Shown: positions 7,533 to 16,617, numbered from the stretch's first letter. The stretch: DNA of 30,781 nucleotides from Streptomyces cyaneofuscatus (GCF_000718135.1 NZ_JOEM01000037.1:1-30781); one strand, 5' to 3'. A program made the numbers and translations. Notes: a model not told the origin generated them from the letters alone.

Positions 7533-9635
7533 ATGAGCGGTAACGAGCAGCAGGAAGAGCCGCTCGACGAGATCGCTGCGGCGGGTGGGGGCACGAAGGC
7601 CGACGGGATGTCCTCCGGGCAGGTGCCTGCCCAGGCGGGGCGTGGATCGTCGGATGCTTCGGACGGTGAGGCTGGAGGCGGCACCGTCCTGCCCGGGCCG
7701 TGGCCGTCCGTCGCCGATGTCGAGTCCGAGTCCGGGGACCACTCCGGGGACAGCGCTTCCGGCAGCGTCGGTGCGTACGCCGTGCCTTCGCAGCGCGAGG
7801 GCCGCGTCGGGTCCCCGGACACCGGGCTCTCCGACGCCCAGTTGATCGAGGGCATGCGCGAGGGGGACAACCTCGCCTACGACGAGCTGTTCCGGCGCCA
7901 CTCGGGCGCGGTCCGGCGGTACGCCCGTACGTGCTGCCGGGACGGGCACACCGCCGACGACCTGACCGCCGAGGTGTTCGCGCGCACGCTCCAGGCCGTA
8001 CGGGGCGGCAAGGGGCCGCAGGAGGCCGTCCGGGCCTATCTGATGACCGCCGTCCGCCATGTCGCCGCCGCCTGGACGAAGAGCGCCAAGCGGGAGCACC
8101 TGGTCGACGACTTCGCGGTGTTCGCCGCGCAGGCTTCCCGTACGTCGGAGCTCTCCGACGACGACACCCTCGACCTCGGCGCCGATGTGCTGGCGATGCA
8201 CGAGGCCGAGCAGTCGATGGCGATGGAGGCGTTCCGGAGCCTGCCGGAGCGCTGGCAGGCGGTGCTCTGGCACACCACGGTGGAGGAGGAGTCGCCCAGC
8301 GAGATCGCCCCGCTCTTCGGCCTGACCGCCAACGCCACCGCCGTCCTGGCCAGTCGGGCCCGCGAAGGGCTCAAGCAGGCCTATCTCCAGGCCCATGTGA
8401 GCCAGGCGCTCACCACCGGGGGCGACTGCGCGCAGTACGCCGACCGGCTCGGCGCCTACGCCCGGGGCGGGCTGCGGATGCGGGCCGAGCGCGGGCTGCG
8501 CAAGCACCTCGACGAGTGCGCGAAGTGCCGGGTGGCGGCGGGCGAGCTGGAGCATGTGAACGCCGGGATCCCGGCGCTGCTGCCGATCGCGGTCATCGGC
8601 TGGTTCGCCGCCGGGTACTCGCTCAAGGCCGCAGGCGTCGTGGCAGGTGGTGCCGCCGGCGCCGCCGGGGCGGGAGCCGCCGCCGCGGCCACCGGATCGG
8701 GCACCACCGGTGCTGCTGCCGGGGGTGCCGCGGGAGGTTCCTCCTCCGGGGCCACGGGAGGTGCCGCCGGAGGTGCCGCCTCCGAAGGGCTCGGCGCGCC
8801 CGCCAAAGCCGGGATCGCGGCCGCCGTCGCCGTGGCGGCCGCCGCCGGTCTGGTGTGGGCGCTCGTCGGCGACGACCAGCCGAAGCCGGAGGCCAAGGCC
8901 GCGGCGAAGCCCCCGGCGGTGGCGCCCGAGGTACCGGCACCGGAGCCGCCCGCGCCGGAGCCCGAGCCTCCGGCCGCGCCCGCACCCGACCCCGTACCGC
9001 CCGCGTCGCCCGACCCGGCCCCCGAGCCGGAGCCGGAACCGGAGCCCCCAGCACCGGAGCCCGAGCCGACCCCGCCGCCGAGCGCCGAGCCCACGCCTTC
9101 CCCCGAGCCGCCGGAGCCCGCGCCGCCCGCGCCCAGTCCTCCGCCGCCTCCGGAGCCCGACCCCAGCCCGGAACCGCCGCCCCCGCCGCCGCCCGCCCCG
9201 ACCGTCTACCAGGTCAACGAGCTCGCGTACTCCCTGCTCGGCGACCACACCGAGCCGGAGGTCGTCACCGGGCGGAGCAGCTGGATCTGGCAGCGTACGA
9301 ACGTGGCGATCGCCGAGACGCGGTACGCGCACGGGGTCACCGTGCACGCCCGCTCCTCCGTCACCATCCAGCTGAACCGCCCGTGCACCCGCTACGAGGC
9401 GATGGTCGGCGTGGACGACCTGACGATGGGGCTCGGCGCCGTCCGCTTCTCCGTCTACAACGAGGACGGGGCGCGGCTGTGGCGCTCCCCGGTGATGGCG
9501 GGCGGCGCGCCCGCCATCCCGGTCAGCGTCGGGATCGCCGGGCAGTCGTCGATCCGGCTCGTGGTGGAGCCCGAGGGGCCGCTCGGCGGGGTGGCGCTGG
9601 CCGACTGGGCGGATTCCCGGATCAGCTGCGCCTGA
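7533..9635 (+). CDS. One-piece membrane ECF sigma factor with NPCBM domain
   Basis: A 700-residue multidomain protein. After an acidic, disordered N-terminus comes ECF sigma region 2 (about 100-175, LAYDELFRRHSGAVRRYAR, TADDLTAEVFARTL) and region 4 (about 230-285, LPERWQAVLWHTTVEEES, PSEIAPLFGLTANATAVLAS). A zinc-finger anti-sigma motif H-x3-C-x2-C (HLDECAKC, near residue 325) follows. Then come a hydrophobic stretch (ALLPIAVIGWFAAGYSL), a Gly/Ala region, a second hydrophobic helix (IAAAVAVAAAAGLVWALVG), a ~100-residue Pro/Glu/Ala spacer, and a C-terminal NPCBM-type carbohydrate-binding domain (GVTVHARSSVTIQL, VGVDDLTMGLGAVRFSVYN, ADWADSRISC). This suggests a membrane-held sigma factor that senses the cell wall. 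With two helices the topology of the NPCBM end is ambiguous. ATG 7533 has GGGGG eight bases upstream. Confidence 0.88.
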   Translation: MSGNEQQEEPLDEIAAAGGGTKADGMSSGQVPAQAGRGSSDASDGEAGGGTVLPGPWPSVADVESESGDHSGDSASGSVGAYAVPSQREGRVGSPDTGLSDAQLIEGMREGDNLAYDELFRRHSGAVRRYARTCCRDGHTADDLTAEVFARTLQAVRGGKGPQEAVRAYLMTAVRHVAAAWTKSAKREHLVDDFAVFAAQASRTSELSDDDTLDLGADVLAMHEAEQSMAMEAFRSLPERWQAVLWHTTVEEESPSEIAPLFGLTANATAVLASRAREGLKQAYLQAHVSQALTTGGDCAQYADRLGAYARGGLRMRAERGLRKHLDECAKCRVAAGELEHVNAGIPALLPIAVIGWFAAGYSLKAAGVVAGGAAGAAGAGAAAAATGSGTTGAAAGGAAGGSSSGATGGAAGGAASEGLGAPAKAGIAAAVAVAAAAGLVWALVGDDQPKPEAKAAAKPPAVAPEVPAPEPPAPEPEPPAAPAPDPVPPASPDPAPEPEPEPEPPAPEPEPTPPPSAEPTPSPEPPEPAPPAPSPPPPPEPDPSPEPPPPPPPAPTVYQVNELAYSLLGDHTEPEVVTGRSSWIWQRTNVAIAETRYAHGVTVHARSSVTIQLNRPCTRYEAMVGVDDLTMGLGAVRFSVYNEDGARLWRSPVMAGGAPAIPVSVGIAGQSSIRLVVEPEGPLGGVALADWADSRISCA

Positions 9636-9637
9636 GG

Positions 9638-9676
9638 CCGGTGCCGTGGTGCCTGGATCCGGTGCCGTGGTGCCTG
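9638..9676. repeat. 18-bp direct repeat, period 21
   Basis: CCGGTGCCGTGGTGCCTG occurs perfectly at 9638-9655 and 9659-9676 with GAT between. It fills most of the 69-base gap between the convergent sigma-factor and asparagine-synthetase-like stops. It looks like a local duplication. Confidence 0.9.
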
Positions 9677-9704
9677 AGCCCGGCCGCGCGGAACCAGTCG
9701 TACG

Positions 9705-11816
9705 TCACGGCTGGAGCGTGCGCCGGGACGGGACCACGCCGCCCGCCACCGCGCGCTGGCGCGGCGCCGCCGTCCCCGTCCAGCAGGTACCCCGGCGGGC
9801 CAGCAGCCGGCGCAGCCACAGCTCGGTGGAGGCCAGTTCCGCCAGGCCGTCGAGCGGGAGCGGCTCGCCCTCGGAGGCGGCGCGCAGGGCCTTGCGTACG
9901 GTGCGGGCCTCGACCAGGCCCGCGTCGGCGAGGAGCGGGGCGTCGAAGAGAGCCATCAGGTCGGGCAGCGCGGTACGCAGGCCGGTGCGGGTGACGGCGG
10001 TGGAGGTGGCCTGGGACGGGGTGCCCCAGCCGGGCGGCAGGTCGTGGATGCCCGCCCCGCCCAGCACCCGGCGCAGGATCGCGGCCCGGGCGCCGGGCTG
10101 GACGCGGAGGGATTCGGGGAGCGCGCGGGCGGCCCGGACGACCTGGTTGTCGAGGAACGGGGCGTGGAGGCGCTGGCTGCGGATCTCGGCGGCCTGCTCC
10201 AGGATGCGGTGGTCGGCGGCGCTGCGGGCGAGGGCGGCGCGGGCGCGGGCCTCTCCGGGGCGCTGGACCGAGGTGGGCCGGATCGCCGCCTCCTGGAGGC
10301 GAACCGATACTTCCGCCAACGCCTCGCCCGTCAGCCAGCGGGCCGCAGGACCCGGGCGCGACCAGGCGAGGGCGGCGAGCGAGGCGTCGGCGGGGGTGGC
10401 GAGGTCGGGGGCGTACCGGTTGGCGTCGGGGAGGAGCCCGGCGGCGGTCTCCAGGCCGGTGCGGTACGACGTACGGGCCAGGCGGCGGGCGGCGCGGTAG
10501 ACCGTCAGCGGGACGAACAGGGAGTGCGCCGAGGGGCCTTCGGCCTTGGTGAGGGCGGCGACCGGGCGCAGGAGGTGGCGTCTGCGCCGGTCCATCAGGA
10601 GGTCGGCGAGACGGGCCGGGTGGGCGTCCAGGACCTGCCGGGCGCCATGGCCCACCAGATGGTCGGCGCTCCCTGCGGCGAGGCGGCGGCGGTGGCGTTC
10701 GGCGACGACGAGGGAGGGGCCCGGCTCGTCGGTGAGCGCTCCCGTGCCCAACGAGGCGTACGGGAGGGCCTCTTCGCCGGCCGCGACGACCACGTGGTGC
10801 AGGCGCGGGTTGGCGGCGATGGCGCGGGCGCGCTCCAGCTCGTCCTCGTGGCCGCGCGTGGTGAGGTCGTTGAAGGTGACGGCGAGCAGCCGCTCCCCGG
10901 CGCCCGTGCCGTGGCCGAGGAGGGTGCCGGGCAGTCCGGGCAGCCCGGCGGCGAGCAGGGCGAGGGTGGCGGAGGCGCTCCCGCCGGAGAGGTCGGCACC
11001 GATTCCGGCCACCGGGCCGCCCCGGGCCGCGCGCCGGTCGGCGGGGCCCATGCCGGGGACGGGTCCCGGGTCCTGCGGCAGGGTCTCGGGGGCGTGGCGG
11101 GGCGCGGTGAGCCGGGCGCGTACGGCTTCGACGAGCGCGTCCCGTACGCCCTCCACCGCGTGCACCGGGTCGACCTGGGGCGCGGCGACGGCGAGGGAGG
11201 CGACGGCCTCGTACCCGGTGATCTCCCGCGAGCCCTCCCGCAGGATCAGCGCGTGACCGGGCGGGACCCGCTTCACCCCGGCGTACGGGGTGCCGTCGCC
11301 GAGCGCCTCGGGGCTCTCCGGGCAGGCGAGCAGGGCGGCGAGGTGGCCGATGTCGAGCTGGGCCTCGATGAGGTCGGCGAGCGGCAGGGCGGCGGTGGCG
11401 TAGGCGGTGCCGTTGGCCCACGGGGTGTGGAAGACGGGCCGGGCGCCGGCGAGGTCGCCCGCGACGGTGATGCGGCGGCCGATCTGGACGACGGCCGTGT
11501 AGCTGCCCGGCCAGGCGGTGAGGTGGCGCATCGCCCCGCCCCGCGCGGCGAGCAGCCCGACGCGCAGCTGCTCGTCGGTGGCCCCGCAGCAGCCGAGGAC
11601 GGCGAGGCGCGCGGTGGGGGCGCCTTCGGGCGTGGCGACCCCGATGACGCGGATCTCGTCGGGGCGCCAGTCGCCGACCGCCCAGAGCGGATCCGGGTCG
11701 CCCCACAGGAGTTGGGAGCCCACCGGGTGGACCGTGCGCCCCTCACCGCCGTTGCCGACGGCCCCTACCGTGCCGAAGCTCGCGGCGATACTGCTCCATC
11801 CCACCAACCAACGCAT
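9705..11816 (-). CDS. Asparagine-synthetase-like protein, probably degenerate
   Basis: 703 residues with the two-part layout of class II asparagine synthetases and lasso-peptide cyclases: an N-terminal glutamine-amidotransferase-like fold and a C-terminal ATP-pyrophosphatase-like domain with a conserved-looking tail (RLHAPFLDNQVVRAARALP). Key residues are missing. It begins MRWLVG, with no Cys2 for glutamine hydrolysis, and the PP-loop SGGxDS reads SGGSAS (near residue 277), so the loop Asp is Ala. It may have lost ammonia transfer or AMP-forming chemistry, or it may act on an unknown substrate. No lasso precursor, B1/B2 protein or peptide gene lies next to it. ATG 11816 has GGAGG five bases upstream. 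Streptomyces carry a similar gene at this place (SCO4115 from memory). Confidence 0.78.
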   Translation of the reverse strand: MRWLVGWSSIAASFGTVGAVGNGGEGRTVHPVGSQLLWGDPDPLWAVGDWRPDEIRVIGVATPEGAPTARLAVLGCCGATDEQLRVGLLAARGGAMRHLTAWPGSYTAVVQIGRRITVAGDLAGARPVFHTPWANGTAYATAALPLADLIEAQLDIGHLAALLACPESPEALGDGTPYAGVKRVPPGHALILREGSREITGYEAVASLAVAAPQVDPVHAVEGVRDALVEAVRARLTAPRHAPETLPQDPGPVPGMGPADRRAARGGPVAGIGADLSGGSASATLALLAAGLPGLPGTLLGHGTGAGERLLAVTFNDLTTRGHEDELERARAIAANPRLHHVVVAAGEEALPYASLGTGALTDEPGPSLVVAERHRRRLAAGSADHLVGHGARQVLDAHPARLADLLMDRRRRHLLRPVAALTKAEGPSAHSLFVPLTVYRAARRLARTSYRTGLETAAGLLPDANRYAPDLATPADASLAALAWSRPGPAARWLTGEALAEVSVRLQEAAIRPTSVQRPGEARARAALARSAADHRILEQAAEIRSQRLHAPFLDNQVVRAARALPESLRVQPGARAAILRRVLGGAGIHDLPPGWGTPSQATSTAVTRTGLRTALPDLMALFDAPLLADAGLVEARTVRKALRAASEGEPLPLDGLAELASTELWLRRLLARRGTCWTGTAAPRQRAVAGGVVPSRRTLQP

Positions 11817-12686
11817 CGCCGCCTCCACAGGCTGTGGACAAGCGGCGCACCGTACCGAGTCGCATCGCCGCTGCGGGACATGCTGCCACGACAGGGCCGC
11901 AGGAGAGGGGGTACGGGCAGCGCACGCCGGATGAGCATGCGCCCCTGGCAAAGGCCGGGCCCCCGGCTCGGCCCCGTCTTCACCGCATCACCGGCAACGG
12001 AAGTGCCGATTCCGGGAGTTAACACCGCAAGCACTGCCGTCGGTCACGCTCACCACCGCATCGGATTCCGCCGGCGCCGCCGGGGCCGCCGGCCCGGGAG
12101 AGCGGTCGAAATCCGGCCATAGCCGGACCGTTGGCCAGACCGTCACCGGACAGTCGATATTCAGCCATTCTCGTCGGGCTCCGCCGCTCGCGCACACCCG
12201 TCCGCGCCCCCCGCGGCGGACCCTCCCACGCACAGTCCGGGAGGTGGGCCTCACCTCCCGGACCGGTCCGCCGCCCGCGGGGAATGGAGCGGCGGTATCC
12301 CCCAGCCCACTGAGTCCAGTGCAGTGAGCCGACCCACGCGGTACCCAGCCAAGCCCCTCCCGTACGGGCCGGGCCAGAGCGCACGGCCGGGCGCACGGCC
12401 ACACGCCAGGGGCACGCCCCGCCCCGGCACGCGCACCCCCGGAGCGCGGACCCCGCCGCCCGCACGGACAACAATCCCGCCATACGGACGTCTGCCCCTT
12501 AACGGTAGGGATGGGGAGAACTACGCTGTGTTTACTGGTGTTCTCAGCAGGGGGGCATATTCCTCGGGGCTCGGCCACATGCGTGTGCAGGCGGAGTACG
12601 GGGGTTCGAACCTGGGGAGCATCGGTACGAATGCCGCGCGCCGTCCTCGGTGACGCGGCGGCTGTCTGTGTGTCGAGGGGTGGCGC
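11817..12686. other. 870-base divergent intergenic region
   Basis: Between the starts of the asparagine-synthetase-like gene and the sporulation regulator. No frame has convincing start, ribosome site and codon use. It holds a strong hairpin at 12235-12263, a CACTG-AGTC-CAGTG palindrome near 12308, and AT-richer DNA from about 12470 to 12560 that probably carries the promoter of the plus-strand gene (TAGGGAT and TACGCT are possible -10 boxes). It is long enough for a small RNA or a small protein gene. Confidence 0.5.
12235..12263. terminator. Strong hairpin inside a divergent region
   Basis: A perfect 12-bp stem (GTCCGGGAGGTG paired with CACCTCCCGGAC) with a 5-base loop GGCCT. It looks like a factor-independent terminator without a U-run, yet neither flanking gene ends here. 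It may end a short transcript or be an operator or mRNA leader structure. Confidence 0.5.
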
Positions 12687-14300
12687 ATGTCCAGGGAGCA
12701 ACGCGGGCCGAACGAGAAGCTCGGCACGGTTCTCGCCCTCGCGGGAATCAGTAACGCCGGGCTCGCCCGGCGGGTCAACGACCTCGGAGCACAGCGCGGT
12801 CTGACACTTCGCTACGACAAGACCTCGGTGGCCCGGTGGGTCGCCAAGGGGATGGTGCCGCAGGGTGCGGCGCCTCATCTGATCGCGGCGGCGATCGGGG
12901 CCAAGCTCGGCCGGCCGGTCCCGCTGCACGAGATCGGTCTCGCCGACGCGGACCCCGCGCCGGAGGTCGGCCTCGCCTTCCCCCGGGACGTGGGCGAGGC
13001 GGTGAGGTCGGCGACCGAGCTGTACCGGCTGGATCTGGCCGGGCGCAGGGGCGGCGGCGGGATCTGGCAGTCGCTGGCCGGTTCGTTCGCGGTGAGCGCC
13101 TATGCGACCCCCGCGTCCCGCTGGCTGATAACCCCCGCCGATCCGTCGGTCGCCCGCGACCCGACGGCGGCACAGGCGGCGATCCTCGGCGCCCGCAGCG
13201 GCGGCCAGGACTCCCCGGGCGCGCCCGGCCCACGCGGACCGCAGGGCGCTCCGGACGGCCGTGGCGCACACATCCTGCACACACCCGGGGGCGCGCCGGG
13301 CGGCTCCGGCCTCGGCTCCGGCCCCGTTTCCGGCTCCGTGCCCGTCCAGCCCGGCCCGGAGTCCGTCGCGGACGCCTCGCCGCTGCGGGTGGGCCACAGC
13401 GACGTCATGAAGCTGCGCGAGGCGGCCCAGGACGCCCGGCGCTGGGACTCCAAGTACGGCGGCGGCGACTGGCGTTCCTCCATGGTGCCGGAGTGCTTAC
13501 GCGTCGACGCCGCACCCCTGCTCCTCGGGTCGTACACCGACGAGGTGGGCCGCGCCCTGTTCGGCGCGTCGGCCGAGCTGACCCGGCTCGCGGGCTGGAT
13601 GGCGTTCGACACCGGCCAGCAGGAGGCCGCCCAGCGCTACTACATCCAGGCCCTGCGCCTGGCCCGCGCCGCCGCCGACGTACCGCTCGGCGGCTATGTC
13701 CTCGCCTCGATGTCCCTCCAGGCGACCTACCGGGGCTTCGCCGACGAGGGCGTCGACCTCGCGCAGGCCGCCGTGGAGCGCAACCGAGGGCTGGCGACCG
13801 CCCGCACCATGAGCTTCTTCCGGCTGGTGGAGGCCCGCGCCCACGCGAAGGCGGGCGACGCACCGGCCGCGGGGGCCGCGCTCAAGGGCGCCGAGAGCTG
13901 GCTGGAGCGGTCCCGGGCGGGCGACGCCGACCCGTCCTGGCTCGGCTTCTACAGCTACGACCGGTTCGCCGCCGATGCCGCCGAGTGCTACCGCGACCTC
14001 AAGGCGCCCCGCCAGGTGCGGCGCTTCACCGAGCAGGCGCTCTCCCGGCCGACCGACGAGTTCGTCCGCAGCCACGGACTGCGGCTCGTCGTCTCCGCCG
14101 TCGCCGAACTGGAGTCGGGGAACCTGGACGCGGCCTGCGCGGCGGGCACCCGGGCGGTCGAGGTGGCCGGCCGGATCTCCTCGGCGCGCACCACCGAGTA
14201 CGTACGCGATCTTCTCCACCGCCTGGAGCCGTACGGGGACGAGCCGCGCGTCGCCGAGCTGCGGGAGCGCGCCCGCCCGCTGCTGGTGACCCAGGTCTGA
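12687..14300 (+). CDS. Orf1590/NsdA-type sporulation regulator, TTA codon
   Basis: 537 residues (about 56 kDa). The N-terminal ~85 residues resemble a helix-turn-helix ([35 protein letters not shown]). A Gly/Pro-rich linker (about 160-230) follows. The C-terminal half is helical and TPR-like ([68 protein letters not shown]). I recognise the family as the sporulation-associated protein of S. griseus (Orf1590) and S. coelicolor SCO4114, related to NsdA. ATG has GAGGGG upstream. Leu271 is encoded by TTA (13497-13499), so translation should depend on the bldA tRNA. An internal ATG at codon 56 (12852), preceded by AAGGGG, could give a shorter form without the helix-turn-helix; two such products were reported for Orf1590 as I recall. 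Confidence 0.8.
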   Translation: MSREQRGPNEKLGTVLALAGISNAGLARRVNDLGAQRGLTLRYDKTSVARWVAKGMVPQGAAPHLIAAAIGAKLGRPVPLHEIGLADADPAPEVGLAFPRDVGEAVRSATELYRLDLAGRRGGGGIWQSLAGSFAVSAYATPASRWLITPADPSVARDPTAAQAAILGARSGGQDSPGAPGPRGPQGAPDGRGAHILHTPGGAPGGSGLGSGPVSGSVPVQPGPESVADASPLRVGHSDVMKLREAAQDARRWDSKYGGGDWRSSMVPECLRVDAAPLLLGSYTDEVGRALFGASAELTRLAGWMAFDTGQQEAAQRYYIQALRLARAAADVPLGGYVLASMSLQATYRGFADEGVDLAQAAVERNRGLATARTMSFFRLVEARAHAKAGDAPAAGAALKGAESWLERSRAGDADPSWLGFYSYDRFAADAAECYRDLKAPRQVRRFTEQALSRPTDEFVRSHGLRLVVSAVAELESGNLDAACAAGTRAVEVAGRISSARTTEYVRDLLHRLEPYGDEPRVAELRERARPLLVTQV

Positions 14301-14418
14301 GCCGCCCGGCGGGTGCCTTTCGGCGCCCGCCGGTCACCGTGTGCGCCACGTCCTGCCCGGATCGGGTTTGAGCCCGTTGTCAGTGGGTCAGTGCACTATC
14401 GGGGTGGGAGGTGGCGTG

Positions 14419-15675
14419 ATGATGACGCACGCGGCGTACGACTGCGATGTGCTGGTGATCGGCGGCGGGATCGTCGGTCTGTCGACCGCGTACGCCCTCC
14501 AGCGGGCCGCTCCGGGCACCCGGGTGACGGTCCTGGAGAAGGAGCGCGGCCCGGCCCGCCACCAGACCGGACGCAACAGCGGAGTGATCCACAGCGGGAT
14601 CTACTACCGCCCCGGCTCGCTCAAGGCGCGGTACGCGCTGCGCGGCTCCGCCGAGCTGGCCGACTTCTGCGCCGAGCACGCGATCGCCCACGCCACCACC
14701 GGCAAGCTGATCGTCGCCACCGAGCGCTCCGAGCTGCCCCGGCTGCACAGCCTGGTCCAGCGCGGCCGCGAGCACGGACTGCCCGTGCGGGAGCTGGGCC
14801 CGGCACAGATCGCGGAGTACGAGCCCGAGGTGCGGGGCCTCGCGGCGATCCGGGTCGGCACGACCGGCGTCTGCGACTTCACCGCCGTCGCCACCCGCTT
14901 CGCGACCGAGGTCACCGCCGCCGGCGGCATCGTGCGGTACGGGGCGGAGGTCACCGCGATAGACCGGCGCGCCTGGGGCGTGGCGGTGCGCACGGCGGAC
15001 GGCCTGGTGGTCCGCGCCCGGACCCTGGTCAACTGCGCCGGGCTGCACTGCGACCGGGTGGCCCGGCTCGCGGGCGACGACCCGGGGGTGCGGATCGTGC
15101 CGTTCCGCGGTGAGTACTACGAGCTGGCCCGCCCCGAGCTGGTGCGCGGACTGGTCTACCCGGTGCCGGACCCGGCCTTCCCCTTCCTCGGCGTCCACCT
15201 GACCCGGGGCTTCGACGGCTCGGTCCACGTCGGGCCGAACGCGGTCCCCGCCCTGGCCCGCGAGGGGTACGGCTGGCCGGTGGTGCGCCCCGCCGAACTG
15301 CTGTCCACGCTGAGCTGGCCGGGCACCTGGCAGATCGCCCGCAGGCACTGGCGGTACGGGGCGGGCGAGGTGCACCGCTCGCTCTCGAAGTCCGCCTTCA
15401 CCCAGGCCGTACGCCGACTGCTCCCCGCCGTACGGGAGGAGGACCTGCGCCCATCACCGGCCGGGGTCCGGGCCCAGGCGGTGCTGAAGGACGGCACGCT
15501 GGTCGACGACTTCCTGATCCGCGAGGCCCCGCACACCGTGCACGTGCTCAACGCGCCCTCACCCGCCGCGACGGCGTGCCTGCCGATCGGGCGGGAGGTG
15601 GCGCGGCGGGCGCTGCGCCGGGCTCAGGAGACGGGGTGGAGGCCGCCCGCCGTAGAATCGGGTCATTGTGTCTGA
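14419..15675 (+). CDS. lhgO: L-2-hydroxyglutarate oxidase
   Basis: A FAD-dependent oxidoreductase of about 418 residues in the DAO/LhgO family, which oxidises L-2-hydroxyglutarate to 2-oxoglutarate. Evidence: an N-terminal FAD motif (VLVIGGGIVGLSTAYAL), the family signature HQTGRNSGVIHSGIYY, LVNCAGLHCDRVARLAG, the PFRGEYYEL segment, and the C-terminal LNAPSPAATACLPIG that closes over FAD. The enzyme removes a side product of central metabolism. I chose ATG 14419 with GGGAGGTG upstream. Longer frames from 14341 read through a region that looks non-coding. Its last eight bases overlap the trmB start, so the two are probably co-transcribed or coupled. Confidence 0.9.
   Translation: MMTHAAYDCDVLVIGGGIVGLSTAYALQRAAPGTRVTVLEKERGPARHQTGRNSGVIHSGIYYRPGSLKARYALRGSAELADFCAEHAIAHATTGKLIVATERSELPRLHSLVQRGREHGLPVRELGPAQIAEYEPEVRGLAAIRVGTTGVCDFTAVATRFATEVTAAGGIVRYGAEVTAIDRRAWGVAVRTADGLVVRARTLVNCAGLHCDRVARLAGDDPGVRIVPFRGEYYELARPELVRGLVYPVPDPAFPFLGVHLTRGFDGSVHVGPNAVPALAREGYGWPVVRPAELLSTLSWPGTWQIARRHWRYGAGEVHRSLSKSAFTQAVRRLLPAVREEDLRPSPAGVRAQAVLKDGTLVDDFLIREAPHTVHVLNAPSPAATACLPIGREVARRALRRAQETGWRPPAVESGHCV
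15653..15658 (+). promoter_or_regulatory. TAGAAT box just before trmB
   Basis: TAGAAT lies nine bases before the trmB GTG, inside the end of lhgO. It fits the -10 consensus and could give a transcript with a very short or no leader, independent of lhgO. No good -35 is visible. Confidence 0.3.
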
Positions 15676-16555
15676 GCAGCCCTTGAACCCCACCACCGCC
15701 GCGGCCCCCGAGCCGGAGGCGGCGACCACTGTGACCGGTTCCGCGACCGGCTCCACCGCCGCCGACGCCACCTCGGCCGACGAAGCCGCCGCGCTGCGGG
15801 CCGCCTCCTTCGAGCGCGCGCGCCGGCTGCGCCAGGAGCCCCGCTTCCCCGGCGGCCCCGCCGCCGACCCGGCCGGCTCGCACCACGAGCGCCGGATCCG
15901 CAGCTTCCAGCCGCGCCGCAGCCGGGTCACCACCGGCCAGCAGGACGCCCTGGAGCGGCTGTGGCCCAAGTGGGGCCTGGACATCGACGGCAAGCGCGTC
16001 CTGGACCTGGACCAGCTCTTCGACGGCCTGCCCGTCGTCCTGGAGATCGGGTTCGGCATGGGCGAGGCAACGGCCCGGATGGCGGCCGACGACCCGGGCA
16101 CCGGCATCCTCGCCGTGGACGTCCACACCCCCGGCCAGGGCAACCTGCTGGGCCTCGCCGACAAGGCGGGCTCCACCAACGTACGGGTGGCCAACGGCGA
16201 CGCGGTGATCCTGCTCCGCGAGATGCTGGCCCCCGAGTCGCTCGACGGCCTGCGGGTCTACTTCCCCGACCCGTGGCCCAAGGCCCGCCACCACAAGCGG
16301 CGGCTGATCCAGCCCGAGTTCCTGGACCTGGTGGCCCCGGTCCTCAAGCCCGGCGCCATCATCCACTGCGCGACGGACTGGGAGCCGTACGCGGAGCAGA
16401 TGCTGGAGGTGCTCACCGCGCACCCCCGCTTCGAGAACACGGCGGCGGACGGCGGATACGCGCCGCGCCCGGCGTTCCGGCCGCTGACCCGCTTCGAGGG
16501 CCAGGGGCTGGACAAGGGCCATGTCGTGCACGACCTGCTGTTCGCCCGCATCTGA
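15668..16555 (+). CDS. trmB: tRNA (guanine-N7-)-methyltransferase
   Basis: 295 residues. This SAM-dependent enzyme methylates G46 of tRNA. Evidence: SAM-binding motif VVLEIGFGMGEATARMA, the conserved catalytic segment VYFPDPWPKARHHKRRL, IHCATDWEPYAEQML, and the end TRFEGQGLDKGHVVHDLLF. The first ~65 residues are an Ala/Thr/Glu-rich extension absent from most bacterial TrmB proteins. IRSFQPRRSRVT begins the conserved core. GTG 15668 overlaps lhgO by eight bases; no convincing ribosome site precedes it. Confidence 0.95.
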   Translation: MSEQPLNPTTAAAPEPEAATTVTGSATGSTAADATSADEAAALRAASFERARRLRQEPRFPGGPAADPAGSHHERRIRSFQPRRSRVTTGQQDALERLWPKWGLDIDGKRVLDLDQLFDGLPVVLEIGFGMGEATARMAADDPGTGILAVDVHTPGQGNLLGLADKAGSTNVRVANGDAVILLREMLAPESLDGLRVYFPDPWPKARHHKRRLIQPEFLDLVAPVLKPGAIIHCATDWEPYAEQMLEVLTAHPRFENTAADGGYAPRPAFRPLTRFEGQGLDKGHVVHDLLFARI

Positions 16556-16586
16556 GACACCGCCTCCCGTATCTGAGACAACGCCT
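16550..16586. repeat. Duplicated trmB stop-codon segment
   Basis: ATCTGAGACACCGCCT (16550-16565, containing the stop TGA) recurs as ATCTGAGACAACGCCT (16571-16586), one mismatch, period 21. Confidence 0.85.
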
Positions 16587-16594
16587 GACGCCCC

Positions 16595-16617
16595 GCCGGG
16601 AACGGCCGCTTCCCGGC
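16595..16617 (+). terminator. Hairpin after trmB
   Basis: GCCGGGAA-N7-TTCCCGGC, a perfect 8-bp stem 40 bases after the trmB stop. Probable terminator of the lhgO-trmB transcript. Confidence 0.55.

Noticed and set aside
8640..9200. Simple-sequence GC repeats in the sigma-factor gene as a CRISPR-like or mobile feature
   Set aside because: They are codon repeats of the Gly/Ala and Pro/Glu spacer regions of the protein.
9705..11816. Lasso-peptide cyclase in a lasso gene cluster
   Set aside because: No precursor peptide, recognition protein or protease gene lies nearby and the ATP loop is altered.
11988..12483. Minus-strand frames in the 870-base gap, including one ending RNRHFRCR
   Set aside because: Part of the larger frame is the shadow of the sporulation regulator, and the rest lacks a start with a ribosome site or any recognisable domain. 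A small protein starting near 12160 cannot be fully excluded.
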